Below, piece by piece: positions 26,201 through 39,034 of a stretch of DNA of 64,000 bases (position 1 is the first letter of the stretch; each line of letters starts with the position of its first letter). A program made the translations under genes and the position numbers. Source of the stretch: Helopsaltes ochotensis (lineage: Eukaryota > Chordata > Aves > Passeriformes > Locustellidae); the NCBI GenBank assembly GCA_013400155.1, contig VXBM01000023.1, positions 449,511 to 513,510 of the forward strand. The letters are read 5' to 3'. The notes under the pieces are model-generated. The model saw nothing but the letters and a program-made list of their open reading frames with translations. It did not search any database and was not told the origin of the DNA.

Positions 26201-29169
26201 TAGAGTGAAAGGGCTTCTTCCAATAGTCGTGTTTTGTAATTCCTAATGAGGCAGCAATCGTTGTTGTGCTGGCAGAGGCACGCAGGGTGGATGAGAGCCC
26301 CTTTTGGCTCTCCATGACCATTTTGTAAAACACAGTCAGTAAATCCGATTAAAAGTAGCACTGGAATTGCAGAAGCATCCAGTTACTGAAAATATTATAA
26401 CATCTCCTGACTGCAGATCAAGTTTTCTGCTTGTAAGCACATTTTACTGTGGTGATTTGTTCAGACAAACAGCTGAGTTTTTATTTCCATGTAACATTTT
26501 TGCATTTGTCAAAGGTTATGGGGCTTCTTTCTGGATTTGTGGGTTTGGAAGAGCCTGGCCTCTTCTCCTGGTACTTGGCAGTACTGCCAAGGTTTACACT
26601 CAGTCTTATTACTTATACCTCGTTCTGAGTGAAGAAGGATTAGAGCTGAAGTGGGTGATGCTGATGAGTTTGTTCTTTCAGAAAATACCAGCTTGCACCA
26701 TCAAAACCTCAAATTACATTTAGGCTCTCCTTGTATTGGCCATTGCCCTTTGCTATACCTTTCTGATCTAACTGCAGACTGTAAAAAGCTTTCAGCTGGA
26801 GCAACCTTGGCTTAAAAGAAGATCTGAGAGTCCTCAGCTGATGCATACAACTTGGTCTGGAAGGGTCCTAAGAAAGATTTTCTTTTTTTCCCATTTTTTT
26901 TCTTTTGTGGTGTTTAGTTGTAGTGAAAGTAAGAATACAAGATGCTGTGATAGTCTAGGGTTTTAGCTGCATATTTTTAGGGTTTCTTTAATAGATTTAA
27001 TTCTTAAAAGTTTTTCTCTAAAAACTGCATTGTTTTTTCTTTTTTGTCCTGAAGTCCTCAGAACATTCTGAAGAGATATTTAAACTTTTACATAGATAGT
27101 GTTTACACATAAAAGTTAGTCTTTTTTTATTGCCAGAGTTCAAACCTAATGCTGTATGTCCACTGTCCACCAGCCATTCTATTCCAAAAGATAACTGTAC
27201 GTTTCACTTGATCTGAATTTCTGGGTGACTGGGTTTTTTCTGAGGCTTACTCTGGGAGTGCAGCATGCCGTCATCTTGCAATGTATTATTCCACAGAAAC
27301 CTTGGGATGGAGTTAAATGTTATGTTGGTCACTGAATTAACCAAGTTTTTCCCAACAATTATTTTCTTCCCGTGGTAATCACTAGTGACTTTAAAAAAAC
27401 AAACTATGTTTGGATTCAAAAGACCAGCTCTCAGAGGAGTTAATGCAATGGCTGTGTTGTAGAAGGCCAAGTGTTCTTTCCTAGTTTAGTCCTTGCTTAA
27501 CTGCTTTCTTCAAAGCTGAGTATGCTTGGATGTATTCTTTGGTATTTGAATGTTAGGAAATGGAAAATTAAAAATAATAATGGAGGAAATTCCCATCTGG
27601 GAAATCTGTTGTGTATTCAAAGCACCTTTAGTTGCAAGCTTGCACTTTGTGGCCTTGACACATATTGTACCTAAAGATCAAGCTTGGATTTGAGCTTTCC
27701 CAAGGTTTTTAGTGAGGGGGTGGGAGGCCTGGGAGAGGATTAATTCAGCTTTGCCTAATTCCATTGCTCTCAGTATTTCTGGTGCCTGGTGCATGGCCAG
27801 ATGTTCCCTTTTCAAAAGGAACACAGAGCTTGCCTTAGCTCTAGATTCAGGCCCAAGACCATGACTGTCCCTTTGACTCCTGTCAAAATTAACATAGTGA
27901 GCAAAAGTGCAAAAGTCCTCTGCCTTTTCTTTTAGACCATCAGAAATGCTCGATGACTGGGTAGGGAATGTGCAGTCTGTGGAAAAAGCAGTGGTAGAAG
28001 AGTTTGGCGAAACTTTCACAAGTGTAAGAAGGTTAATTGGCTCTCTTCTGGCACAGATAAAACAATAATCTTCACTGTTCAAAGTGGAAGTCTTACAGGA
28101 ATCTCAATGATGTTGCGAGCTGTGCAGGCAGAATTTATGAGCAGCTGAACAAAACTCAAAGATCATGATGCTCTTCCTATGGAAGTGTGGGTCTGGGAGA
28201 GCAGCAGTCAAGGGAAAGTTTGCAGAAAGATCACACAGATTTATTTGAAGCATGAAGCCAAGAGGGAGAAGGAGCATTCAGGGCTCAGCTACTGGCTGGA
28301 AGGAGAGTTGGCATCATGAGCAAAGGAAGTGCTTCCTTGAATGCTCAGTAGTGCTTTGCTTATGTATTTTGTAAATAAATGCAAATGTCAGACAGAGGAA
28401 ATCAGTAGCTGATCTAAAGTTTGTGTAGTGGCAGGGTAGCATAAAAGCCTTGTCCTTGGGTAATTAACAGGATAGGTAGTAGGGTGAATTTGCAGTACAC
28501 TCCTCTCACGAGCCATGTGTCCAGGATGACTTTCCTAGGTTCCTAGATTCTTAGTGTTACAGTCTCTGCCATGACCAAACTGACTTGTGGCAAAACTATA
28601 GCACAGCACAACTCACAGCCACTGAGTGTCTGAGGTCGCTCAAAAGCAGTATTTTCAGGTAATATTTTCGCTGCGATGCCATGCAATACAGAAGCAGACC
28701 ATAGTTCAAATTCAAGAAGATGCTAGAATCTTAGCTCCAGCTCTTCTAAGTTTATATTATTTAATAATTCTTTATGTCCTTGATCTCCTGAAAGCCAAAC
28801 ACTTGTACTTTTCCCTGAGACCACTGTGAGCATGTGTTTGAAGCTAATTAACTAATTAAGATGTTTTCCAGGAAACATGTAATTTTGATCTCATGTATAC
28901 AAAACTTTAAAAAATATGGAGTAATTGGTCTTGTTCTTACAACATCTGTAATGTTGATCACGGCTGTGAGCTTTCTGGTGGCATTCAGCAGCCACAAATA
29001 GTGCAGCTGGAAGGCCGATTTGCGACACAAGTGCTTTGCTCTTTCTTGCTCATTCACTTGTGTGGTGTCTGGCACTTGTGAACATCTTTTCGGAAAATGT
29101 GCTGAGAGGTTTGCCTTTGCATTTCTGTAAATTCTGTGACACTTGGTGTTATTGATTCTCCTGCTTTTC
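20236..29169. other. intergenic, no recognised gene
   Basis: No gene recognised. The largest ATG-started open frames are about 130 codons (22,690-23,079 plus; 23,417-23,806 minus; 27,678-28,082 minus), none with a known motif, and overlapping frames are open on the same or the opposite strand. A strong G-quadruplex motif at 24,611-24,630 is listed separately. I found no CR1 or LTR sequence in this block by eye. Confidence 0.55.
24611..24630 (+). other. G-quadruplex motif
   Basis: The run GGGGTGGGGAGGGGTGAGGG has four G-tracts with loops of 1, 1 and 3 nt. It meets the canonical G3+N1-7 rule with very short loops. It stands in an otherwise AT-rich neighbourhood with no gene identified nearby. 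Confidence 0.8.
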
Positions 29170-29286
29170 AGGTGCTCCATCCCTCTGAGCATCTTTGTGG
29201 CCCTCCTCTGGACTCAGTCCAACACGTCTTTGCTGTGCCAAGAGCTCCAGATCTGGACTCAGTACTCCAGGTGGGGGCTCACTTAT
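29170..29286 (-). mobile_element. CR1 LINE fragment, antisense
   Basis: Read on the plus strand this is the reverse complement of a CR1 3' segment. It shows 'GGTGCTCCATCCCTCTGAGC', 'ATCTTTGTGGCCCTCCTCTG', 'GACTCAGTCCAACACGTC' and 'CAGTACTCCAGGTGGGGGCT', the standard antisense CR1 order. The element is therefore on the minus strand. Flanking sequence (for example 'CACCCTGTTGGCTATTTTGC' at about 29,305) may be further decayed CR1, so the true limits could be wider. The two frames open across it on the plus strand are shadows of the repeat. Confidence 0.88.
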
Positions 29287-31400
29287 CTGTATGCAATAGT
29301 TACACCCTGTTGGCTATTTTGCATGAAAAACTGCGTGATTTTTCCCTTCTCAATTTACATGTAACCACAAGTATCCATTGATGTAGGAATATGGAGGAAG
29401 TTAATTCCTCATTGCAGAGGAGAACTGTATTTCTGCAATACCTAAATTTTGCAAAATAATCCGTTCTCCTTGTGTGCTAATCCTGCCACTGATGTAAGAA
29501 AGTGGCCCAGAACACAACACGTATTCCACAAGCCCTGTGGCAGGGCAGAACAGCACAGCAGCCATCTCTGAAGTGAACTGTCTTGCTTGTACTTGCTGCT
29601 GGGTCTTTGAAACAAATAAAAAACCGAAGAAAAAAAACCCCCAGTAGAATATGATGGTTAATCGACTCTGTGGGTGTCTATGAGCAAGCAGCATGAAGCA
29701 CAAGTAAAAAGCATAACGTACTTTTTGGGCTTGCTAAGCAAGGCCGTTTTGTAGAGATACCCAAGCCATTGTAAGTGACCACGATAAATTTTTTGTTCAG
29801 CTGAGATCACCTAGGTTTAACAAAGCCTAATTTGAATTTAGACAGATAGCAACAAGGATTAGTAGGTTGGTTAGAAGAATGGGGTGGATTAAATATTTCC
29901 CTGTTATTCCTTACAAAGAAATAAAAATATCCTGATTTCTATAGCCTGGTTGGCAGATGCTTATAAGGGGATGGATTGGAGGGTTATGTATCAGGAAGAA
30001 AAAAAATTATATAAAAGGATAATATTAATCCCAGATTGAGTGTTTATTATCTAGTTAATTTAGGCCAGAAACTGGGAGGTTCCTGAACACTCCTAGAATG
30101 AAGCTCGAAACAGGACTGGAAGGAGAGGGGAGTTTAAATTGTTGGGAGATTGAGCATGATAAGCCCAATGGAAGGGATTGTGTAACTAATTTGGAGAATT
30201 CCTGAAGATAAGAATCCATATGTAACTGCTATGTTCAAAAGGAAACCAGATCACTGCTTGCACTGTATTTATTTTTTGGTAATCCTGTGCTAAGACTTCT
30301 GCCCCTTTCTTGTAGGGATCATCAGAGATTTGTCCCCTAAACTATGCAACAAACTTTGTTAAAAGTTTTCCTGTTTATTGAAGGGACCTAGGACAGCAGC
30401 AGTGCCTTCAGTCTCTCTTTTGCTGCCTTCTGTCTAAGGCTGTTTGTCTACAGCTGTTTCTCAGCTCCTTATTTGGTTATCAATATTGGGTGGGTATTGT
30501 GTGGAAAGTGGGCACTTGGGCATCTGTTTTGTGATTTCCTGGGACTGCAGGAAGCCTTGCTGCAGGATCTGTGTCCCAGTTCTCCATTCCTGCCAAAGAG
30601 ACAGTTGCTGATTTCTTTTTCCATCAAAAGGTATTGGTAATCGAGTAATGTTCCCCAATCCTCTGTTTATACAGACACTTTGTGTCTTTAAAGGATATTT
30701 ATTTTTTTTTGTTTTGAACATTTCACAGGCACACTGCTGTTTACTCAAGCAAAGGTCTGGAGTACAACTGAGTACTTGTCATGCTGTACTGATTGAATCC
30801 AAGTTTGTTTTGTCTCTGTTATTCCTCCTTTCTGGTGCATAAAAAAATATCCTGGGAGAGAAGCACTCTCTGGATTCCTTGAATATTCCTTCTGTCGCTT
30901 CCTTGAATATATTCCTTGAATATTCCTTGTGTTATGGCAGAGCTCTGTATGCAAGAGACATGACAGCAGGAGAAATCCTCCTGCTTAGGTTGCACAGTCA
31001 AGAAGTGCTATTTACTTTTTTCCCTCTGATGGCTTTGGCACAGGTGAAATAGCAATGAAATTTCAGAGGGTAGCAGTTCATACCTTTATCTATCAGTTTA
31101 CCTTGCTCAACAGAGCATAGTTAATTCCTTTTTTTCCCTGTAGATTGCTGTTTAAAAGCACTCACTGTGTAGCCAGCTACTGTGTGTGCTTTAAGCTGAG
31201 GAACAAAAACATGCTGCCAGCTACAAGGTCTTGTTGCTGTACTTTTCCTTGTGACCTTTAACAAATTCAAACCATTGTTATTGTGCACAGAATCCAGCAA
31301 GGCTATAATCACCATTAAAGAGGGTGGTTGGTTTATGTTTACTTTGGGTTTCACTATTTTAGGGCAGACGGGAAAAATATTTATGGTGGGGTTTTTTTGG
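29287..31400. other. intergenic, no recognised gene
   Basis: AT-rich sequence with no recognised gene. It contains a small imperfect tandem repeat at 30,874-30,929 and ends in a G/T-rich stretch at the assembly gap. Confidence 0.55.
30874..30929. repeat. imperfect tandem repeat of a TTCCTTGAATAT unit
   Basis: The unit ATTCCTTGAATATTCCTT recurs three times, one copy interrupted by CTGTCGC and one with an extra AT. It is a minisatellite-like local duplication in non-coding DNA. Confidence 0.8.
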
Positions 31401-31556
31401 NNNNNNNNNNNNNNNNNNNNNNNNNNNNNNNNNNNNNNNNNNNNNNNNNNNNNNNNNNNNNNNNNNNNNNNNNNNNNNNNNNNNNNNNNNNNNNNNNNNN
31501 NNNNNNNNNNNNNNNNNNNNNNNNNNNNNNNNNNNNNNNNNNNNNNNNNNNNNNNN
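31401..31556. other. assembly gap (156 N)
   Basis: A run of 156 undetermined bases. The left edge is a G/T homopolymer-like stretch ending GGGGTTTTTTTGG, which may be why assembly failed. Open frames reading through the N run are artefacts. Confidence 1.
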
Positions 31557-32472
31557 GCCAGGTCCATGCAGTGACTGGGACTCCTGTGCCACAGTACATG
31601 ACTATTTATGTCCTTACTTTTCTCATCCCACATCCAATTGACCAGTGGATCGGTGGATAAACAGGTTCCATCTCATTGAGTGAGATATCTAAACAGTTAG
31701 CAAAAACTGCAGTAGAAAAATACATTTTTTTCTACTGAGCTGGAGAAATCTAGTTCACTCATATCTTGCATCCTACATCCCAACTTAATAAATAAATAAA
31801 ATGAAATAAATTTTAAAAGCCTCTTCAGATTTAACAGATTTCATCATGCATCTTTTCTGAGGCCTCCACCAATAGGTTTTTCCCCTTTTGCTGTTTCCAG
31901 CCTTTCTTCTCCCTGCTTACACTGTCATCTTCCTGCAAACTGTGCATGGGCAAAAGGCATCGTGTGGGATGCCCAGTTCTGAGCAGTGTGTCCTCCAAGA
32001 CCCGACTCAGCAGGGAGCTGCTGGTTCCTGTCGCAGCCTTTCCCTTCACAGGGAAATTAGCTGGTGTCTTTTACCATCATGCAAATCTTGCACTGCAGGA
32101 ATTTCGAACCTAAATCCCTCTGTCAAATGTGGCTGAAACTGCTGGTTGTGTTCGGAAACCATTAGGAAATGTAAAGCTGGACAGACCTACAGCACAACTG
32201 TATAAAGCCCATTTCATTAGCAAAGTAGCCTAAGAAGACTGGATTTCCAATTGTACTGTAAACAGACAGATAGGTCTTCCTACCCAGCTCACAGAACATT
32301 TGCTCTGAAGATGTGCTGTTACATGCATTCTGCAAGGAGATAATTGGAGGAGGAGAGGGAGGAAGGAGAGGGATGTTTGTATCATTTCATGGCAGGTAAC
32401 CATGTCATTCATACCACACCTGGGTGTTTCTGACTTTGTTTCTCACACAAGTGCTAATGAAATTCTGTGGTT

Positions 32473-32502
32473 TAAAAAAAAAAAAAAAGGGGAAAAAAAA
32501 GA
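32473..32502. repeat. A-rich tract
   Basis: An A-run of about 15 nt, then GGGG, then eight A. No recognisable retroelement precedes it. Confidence 0.8.
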
Positions 32503-34413
32503 GCTTGGAAACCCAGTATCCAAAGGGTTTCAAAACTTTATTGTATGTGCCAAATATTTCCAGTTGTTATTGCCTTCCACTTATTTCCCACAGCATCTTG
32601 GCCTGGGTCTGCTAGTGATCTTTCCTCGTTGATGGCATGAGATGTTAGCTGAGCCAATGTTTATGCTGCTCAGAAAGATAGTCCTCAAGCCTTACTTCAT
32701 TAATGATTTTAAAGCTTGTTAACCTGTTTATCTTCAGAGGATGGAAGCTTTTAATGCTAAATAAAGTGGATGGCATTTATATAGATTTTGATAATGAGTA
32801 CAATTGGATTTGTGTTATAGACGAGGAGCCATCGCGAATTCTTCGATTGCTTCTCCCTGGGAGGAGGGAGATTAGATTGCAAGCATGGGTGTCTAAAGCA
32901 GCATTACATCTGCTCACTCCAACCCATTGAGAATTTCTAATGTACATCTCCTTCAAAGGAAAACAGTTGCTAAGATATTCAGTAGAGGAGAATTTAGGGA
33001 TGGCTTTCTACAGCTTCTGTGATCATTCATGGATTGCCTTGTGCCATAGCATAATTTTGTGGGTGGCTTAATTTAATTAAATCTAGATCAGCAAGGGATA
33101 TCTTGGATATTGTGGAATCAGCTGCTTTCTATCGTGAGATTTTAGAAAGTCTTATAGGCAAAGCAGTTGCAAAATCTGTTTAAATTTCCTTATCTATCAG
33201 CCTACTGTGCTTTCTTGAAGACTTGATGTCAAGTTACCTAGGTTACTCAAAACCACTGCCTGGCTGATTGCTCTTTGTTTTTTCGGCTTTGAAACATTCA
33301 TTAGAATGGAAGGAAGTTTTTGCTTTTATTTTCCACAATTCATATTGGTGCTGCTTGCATTTTATATTTCTTTCTGTTTTGGTGATGAGGATGTTTGGAA
33401 AACATCCTGCTGGTCAATTGTAAACATTTACCTAGCACTTTGCAGTCACTAATGAATTAACCTCTGTAATGCTGGGTAAGTATTATGTATATTTTAGAGC
33501 TCAAGAGTGTTGATGAGACATACCTAAGGCCTTAAAGTGTGTCAGTAGTGTAGATGAGGATTTAATTTGAGAACATTACTGTGACTCACTGTAGTTAATG
33601 TGCAAGCAGTGTCAGTCTGTGGGTTTGTGCATGAGCCAGGATTTGCAGTATTACAGAGATTACATCTTTCTTATTGTTCTAAAGCAGCTCTTTCAGGTTG
33701 TGTTCATTTTCCTTTGAGAAGTGGTTATTTTTGAATCTTGCTTCTATATCACAGAAATGCTAAGTTTAAGTGAAAGGAAGTTTGATTTGCAGCTAAAGCA
33801 AACCATTAACTATTTCAATATCAGTCCTAGAAATTACACTCCACAAAGTGAAAATCCCCTCTCCTCCCACTGATGGGACACAGAGAGACAATCCGTTGTC
33901 TTTTCCACTTCCCTGTTTGCAGGGACCTCCAGAACCACCTTGTGCTGCTAAGCCTCGCAGGGGCTCACACAGAAGAGCTACCAGAGCTGTGGGTGGCACA
34001 GCCAGGAGGAACCCCACATCCCATCCTGTGTGTGACAAAGCAGCCTGCGAGTGAATGGACCAGAGACTGAGCTGCACAGGCAGATTCTGCTCTAAAGGCC
34101 TCTTTGCACTCTAACTCACAAAGATATCACCCCACTTTTTCTGGAAAGATGAGAAAACCACCCTTGTTTTATTCCATGACTGACAGAATCGCCACGCAGA
34201 AAAGCTGGCACTTGCTTTGCTGCCAGCAGCTCAGAGCATAAGGCACCATTAAAGACTCTGGTGTAGCAGAAAGAGCAGCTCATGGGGTATAAAGTTCTTT
34301 TATTTCATGTTTGCATTCAACAGTTGTGTTTCTGTTATTTAAGCTTGCTGACCCGGGAATACTACAGGGTCTACACTCACAGCCTGGACTGTACCACTGA
34401 AGTGTGCATGAAT

Positions 34414-34438
34414 GGTTTGGTTTGGTTTGGGGTTTTTT
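34414..34438. repeat. (GGTTT)n simple repeat
   Basis: Three GGTTT units followed by a decayed GGGGTTTTTT end. Confidence 0.75.
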
Positions 34439-37400
34439 CCCTCCACAGATGCACTTCATAATGCTCTACTCTTTCAGAATTTAAGGTAGAACCAAAAATT
34501 TGCTGAAAGAGATACACAGGGTGGGGAAGAGGAAATAATTTTCCAATCACATATTACTTGTTCCTTCCCTTTTCCCTCATCACCATGTCCAGATGTTGCA
34601 AAATGAAACTTAGAGCTCAAAAATGTAAAAGTGGTTTTGTAGTTCAAAACCTCGTTTAAAGGCCATTCGAGTGAAGTAACAATGCCAACTAGTGGTCAGA
34701 TCGCTCATTCAGAAGAGATTTGATATTCTAGCAAAGAAAAAAGTAGTAAAAATGTAGTAAATCACAACAGCTTTTGTGACAATCACACTACTCAGCTAAG
34801 AGAAAGACTGTAAGTATTGATTTTTGTTTAATAGGACATTTCAATTAGTAACATAACAAGTGTATCATTAGTTAATCACATGCTGTCTTGGACAATGCAT
34901 TAATACACTGTTATGCTTTTCTTTTTTTCAAAATTAATTCATCCCATTTATAATCTGATCACCTGTGATCATATGACACCAAAACCAAAGAAAGGAGTAT
35001 GTATTATCTCTGTCTTATTTCATAATAGAATCTGGGTTCTTCTTTTCTGAAACATAAATGTGCATTTGAGCTTGAATAACCCACGCTTCTGTTTGAAAGT
35101 CCATGGTTATTCTAATAACAAGGGGCAATCTTCCAAAATCACTAACAGCTTTTGTCTTTCTCTTCTGCAGTCTTAAGTTTAAGTGTATATCAACATTTCA
35201 ATGATGATGAGGTGCTCTGCCACTAGTTGTTTCTTAAGGACTCCTTTTGCATCAAGATAACTAGATTTTGGGATACATATGTAAATATTACTGGCTGTAA
35301 TCTGGATGCCAATATCTAAGTTTAAGTATTATCTTTATATATTAAAGACATAAAACTGTAAGGCAGTTATTTGGAATTTTCATTTATTTCAGGTTTTGGG
35401 GCTGGTTGTTTACCAGGGCTTTTTCCCCCTTTCAAAACTGTATCCTTCCTATAGTGTTCACCTAGCCCTCAATTGTTTTAGAAAACTCATGTGCTGATTA
35501 ACAAGATGATTTCAGTAGATGATGCAAGGAAAGGCACCAATTGGGAAGACAGCTCTCTGGGATCTACACAGTGGTTAATATTACAGTATCTTCTTACTCT
35601 GCCTTAGCTAGATATTTTCAGAGTCTGCAGTATGCTGGTGCTGTGTCTTCAGAATCTCCATCTCTTAATGTGTCTGATGTTGAGGTGCACTATTCTTTCA
35701 ATATGCAGTGCTCTTTTAGGCATTCCCTGGAGTTTGTCCTAGAAATTGGCCTGACTGCCTAATTACCTGACTTTTGAAAAGCTAGATTTGCATGTGTTAT
35801 CAGGTACTTATAATTACTAATTTTGCATTCATAACAATTTTGATTATACTTATGTCATTCATCATGTTTCATGGTTTCTTCACATAATAGTTACCTTGTA
35901 TGTTCTGTGAAGTCAGCTAGTTTGTGCATAGTTCTTATATACAACACCTGTATTTTATTTTATCCAAAGGCAAGCCAGGTTCATTTCTCTGCTGCTTAGT
36001 TAACTTTGGATCAATTCCTTGATCTCATATGCTTCACTGCAGTGCTGAGATTAGGAGCTCTGATTTGCTTTGAACTGCAGAAAAATGTGGGTCCTGCTTA
36101 AAGGAAATATTTAGGGGGGTAGTTTTGGGTTGTGCTAGATCTCCAAATCCTTCTTCCCTTTCTGGCAGGCTTCCGTCACACTGTTCCCTTCACCATGGAA
36201 TAACCCAGACAGAAAGCTCCCTTCTCCTTCCTGCAGCATCAGAGTTGAAGCCTGCTGCCTTTGTCTGTGACGTTGTCCAGTGCCCGCTTATGGCACTGCT
36301 GAGTGTCAGATTTGCATGAGCATCCTTATCCAACAAGGTACTTCACCTCTGCTTTCACCTCCCTAACTGACACATACTGACCTTTGATCTTCAGAGCACC
36401 ATATTCTCCAAGGCAATTCTGGAGTTTCCCATGTGTTTTGGAGGAGTGTGAGGATGAATCCCGTTCTCTGGCTCCTTTGTATCCCTACAGGGTTTTTGAG
36501 TTTCTCAGTCACTGTTCTTGCTCCAGGCCCTGGGGCCTTGGTTTTTCTCCTCCTGCCTTGCTTGTTCAGTGCTGGCAAACCCAGAGGGCACACTTATATA
36601 AGCCAAAGTTTGTTAATTAATTTTTTAATCTGTGGCTACTTCGAAGATAATTTACTAACAACCTCCACAGAAACAGCTTTCTAGCATTACTGCTGAATTT
36701 GGAAGTCCTCCATGTTGCTCAGTTATCTCAGACCTGTCTTTTTTTTCCTTTTTCTCCATTTGACTCCAAGCTCCATGGTTTGCATATTGCTTTTATTCTC
36801 CACTTCAATTTTATTTAATTTCAGCTCAGAGACATCAAACACTGGCTGCATTTCTGGATATATGTATTTCCTGCTTTCTTGCCCTTTGTAGCCTGAAGGC
36901 AGCCTAAGTTCATAATTGAACTACAGGCAAGATGGGAAAAGGGAACTGTTTGTTCCATGAACTCAGCAGCATTAACCATTAACTATGCCTCTGTTTATTT
37001 TTAATGAAGGAAGAAGTGGAAAAAGTAACAGCATCTGTCTCTCTCATCTACCTGTATTGATACATGGCTTTTAAGGAGGTGGGAAGCTAGAGAAGAGAGA
37101 CAGAAAGATTCCAGAATTGCTTGATGTGATCTTTTTCACTTCTACTCCTGGAGAAAGGATTCCAAAATTATATACCCCCACCCTAGTTTTTGTCTCTTTC
37201 TTTCTTCCCGTTCCCATTACCTTGAATTACCAGGAAGTTTTAAAAGAGGAGGGAATAGAAAGATGAAGCAGAGTTCAATCCACCATTCTGCTCCCCACTG
37301 CAGCCTCTTCTCTTCCCTTCCTGGCAGAAGAATTCTGCTTTCTTGCTTTTGGGGTTTTTCAGTTGCTAGGAATTCAAAATATTTGTGGCTTTTTAAAAAA

Positions 37401-38298
37401 TAATTTTGGAAATTGCGTCAGTGCTGAGGCCCCGGGGCTGGAAATGCCAAGTGTTACCTAAGTGGAATAGTTGGCAGCCCAGCGTGGCACTGTGTGATAG
37501 GAGATGAACCTGGGGCAAGAGGAGCCAAGCACCAAGGGCAGAAGGCCCCCAGCTGTTTCTGAGCCACAGTCAGGCAGAGGAGCAGTGTCCTGATTGCGGA
37601 GGGCCGGTGGCTGAGCTGAACATTTGTCCTTCATGGGAAGCAGCCCACACACAGATCTTGGTGGCAGAGGGAAAGCAGGCACTAAATGGAGAGGAGAGCA
37701 GATGAGGATCAGAAACTTTTGACTGGCAGGAAGCAATGGGTTTTTTGAAGAAGGACCAAAATTGAAGGAGACCCAACCATCCTTAACCTGTCATGCTTCC
37801 TCCTTTCAAATCTGCTACTCGCCACAGGAGTCTGGGCAAATGTAATTACTTTTTTTTCCCCACCCTGTACAAAGCTGCCCTACCTGGTGGATTCAAAAAT
37901 GAATGATGAGCAAAGTCGGGAAACAAAAAGACTTGTCATAGGAGTCTGGAGAAAAGGAGCTCCTCACTGTGAAGTTAGTGGAAAAAACCAGAGGAAACGC
38001 CCCTCCCTCCCTCCCACTGGCATAACATGCAACTCTGTGGAGTAACACACAAACCAAGGGAATCCTGCCATCTCTGGGGAAGGCTTAAGATGTTAAAATT
38101 CCCATTTTCTTTGGTATGTGAGGAAATATTGTTTGTTGTTTTAAAATGAATATTTCAGAAGTTCCAGCAGAAGAATTTACAATTCTCATGTACAATAATG
38201 AGGAAGGTAGTGTCTGTGCAAGTGGAGAAGCAATCTGGAGTGTTCAAATATGTCCCATTTGTTGTAAAAATGTAAGATTGATAGTGTCGTGCTCTTTA

Positions 38299-38390
38299 CA
38301 ATATATTGTAAATATATTTATGTAGTTAAATATATAAAATACATATTTTATATATGTAAATATATATAACATATAATTTATAATATATTT
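38299..38390. repeat. AT-rich tract with palindrome
   Basis: About 90 bases are almost purely A and T, built of TATATT/AAATAT elements. Inside it, 38,330-38,355 forms a perfect inverted repeat: 11-bp arms (ATATATAAAAT and its complement) around the 4-nt loop ACAT. Such tracts can extrude cruciforms and are common AT microsatellite derivatives. Confidence 0.85.
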
Positions 38391-38815
38391 GGCTGGTTTG
38401 TTTCTCATTCAGTATTTGGAAGACTATTGTGAGTAGAAATGACCCTTCTTCATTGAAAAGGCCCCTTGTTCTGTAAGAAAATAATTTTATATTGTCAAGA
38501 AATTCTACTCAAGCAGAAGGGAAACTGTGTTTTTTTAACTTTTTTTCCTGTGCCAGGTGTCCTTGCTAACAGCTTCACTGCAGTACGTGCAATGGACCGG
38601 CTGCTTTGCTCCTTGGCACTGCCTGACATTCTGATAAACTTGCAGTGAATCTGCACAGTATTACTCACTTCCAGGGGGAAAAAATGTTCAAGAATATACT
38701 CATAAATATTGCTCAGTACCATTTTGCAACAATATGCATAAAGGAATTCTCCAGTTGCCATTATAATGTCCTACAACAAGCACTAGGCTGCTGCAGTGCA
38801 GTTGTTCATACTTAC

Positions 38816-39034
38816 CTCTGGGGAAATTTTTATGGCCTGTGTTGCAAACTTCCCAAAATCCAAACCAGAAATTTCCCCGTTTGGTTCAGTTAGGTCCCCA
38901 ATGGCTTGCCTCATTTTGTTTCCAACGGTTTTGGGGTCCAGGGCCCCATTTCCTTCTGTTCGGGGATGGAACTCAAATGTGATGCACATAGGACAGCATG
39001 GTCTGTGTTTTTCCAGATGCCTTGGAGAACAGAA
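38816..39034 (-). other. exon-like open segment, unidentified
   Basis: On the minus strand this 219-nt segment has a plausible splice acceptor (pyrimidine-rich stretch ending CTGCATTACAG, exon from 39,034) and a strong donor (CCCAGAG|GTAAGT, exon end 38,816). The frame stays open across the whole segment, 73 codons, with both junctions falling between codons (phase 0-0). The product contains a Cys/His-rich start (HRPCCPMC) and a polar remainder including NKMRQAIGDL and GLDFGKFATQAIK. I do not recognise the protein. It sits inside a longer 129-codon open frame and could be a chance ORF with fortuitous splice sites. No partner exons were found nearby, so this is a candidate, not a gene call. 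Confidence 0.22.

Larger units (their letters stand above)
31557..38815. other. intergenic, no recognised gene
   Basis: No gene recognised; no ATG-started frame exceeds about 95 codons. It contains an A-rich tract (32,473-32,502), a TTTGG-type simple repeat (34,414-34,438) and an AT-rich palindromic tract (38,299-38,390). The sequence at about 32,700-33,130 is complex, non-repetitive and rich in homeodomain-type TAAT cores. That would fit a conserved non-coding element, but this cannot be decided without alignment to other birds. Confidence 0.5.

Noticed and set aside
31121..31660. Open frames reading through the first gap on both strands
   Set aside because: They are open only because of 156 N bases.
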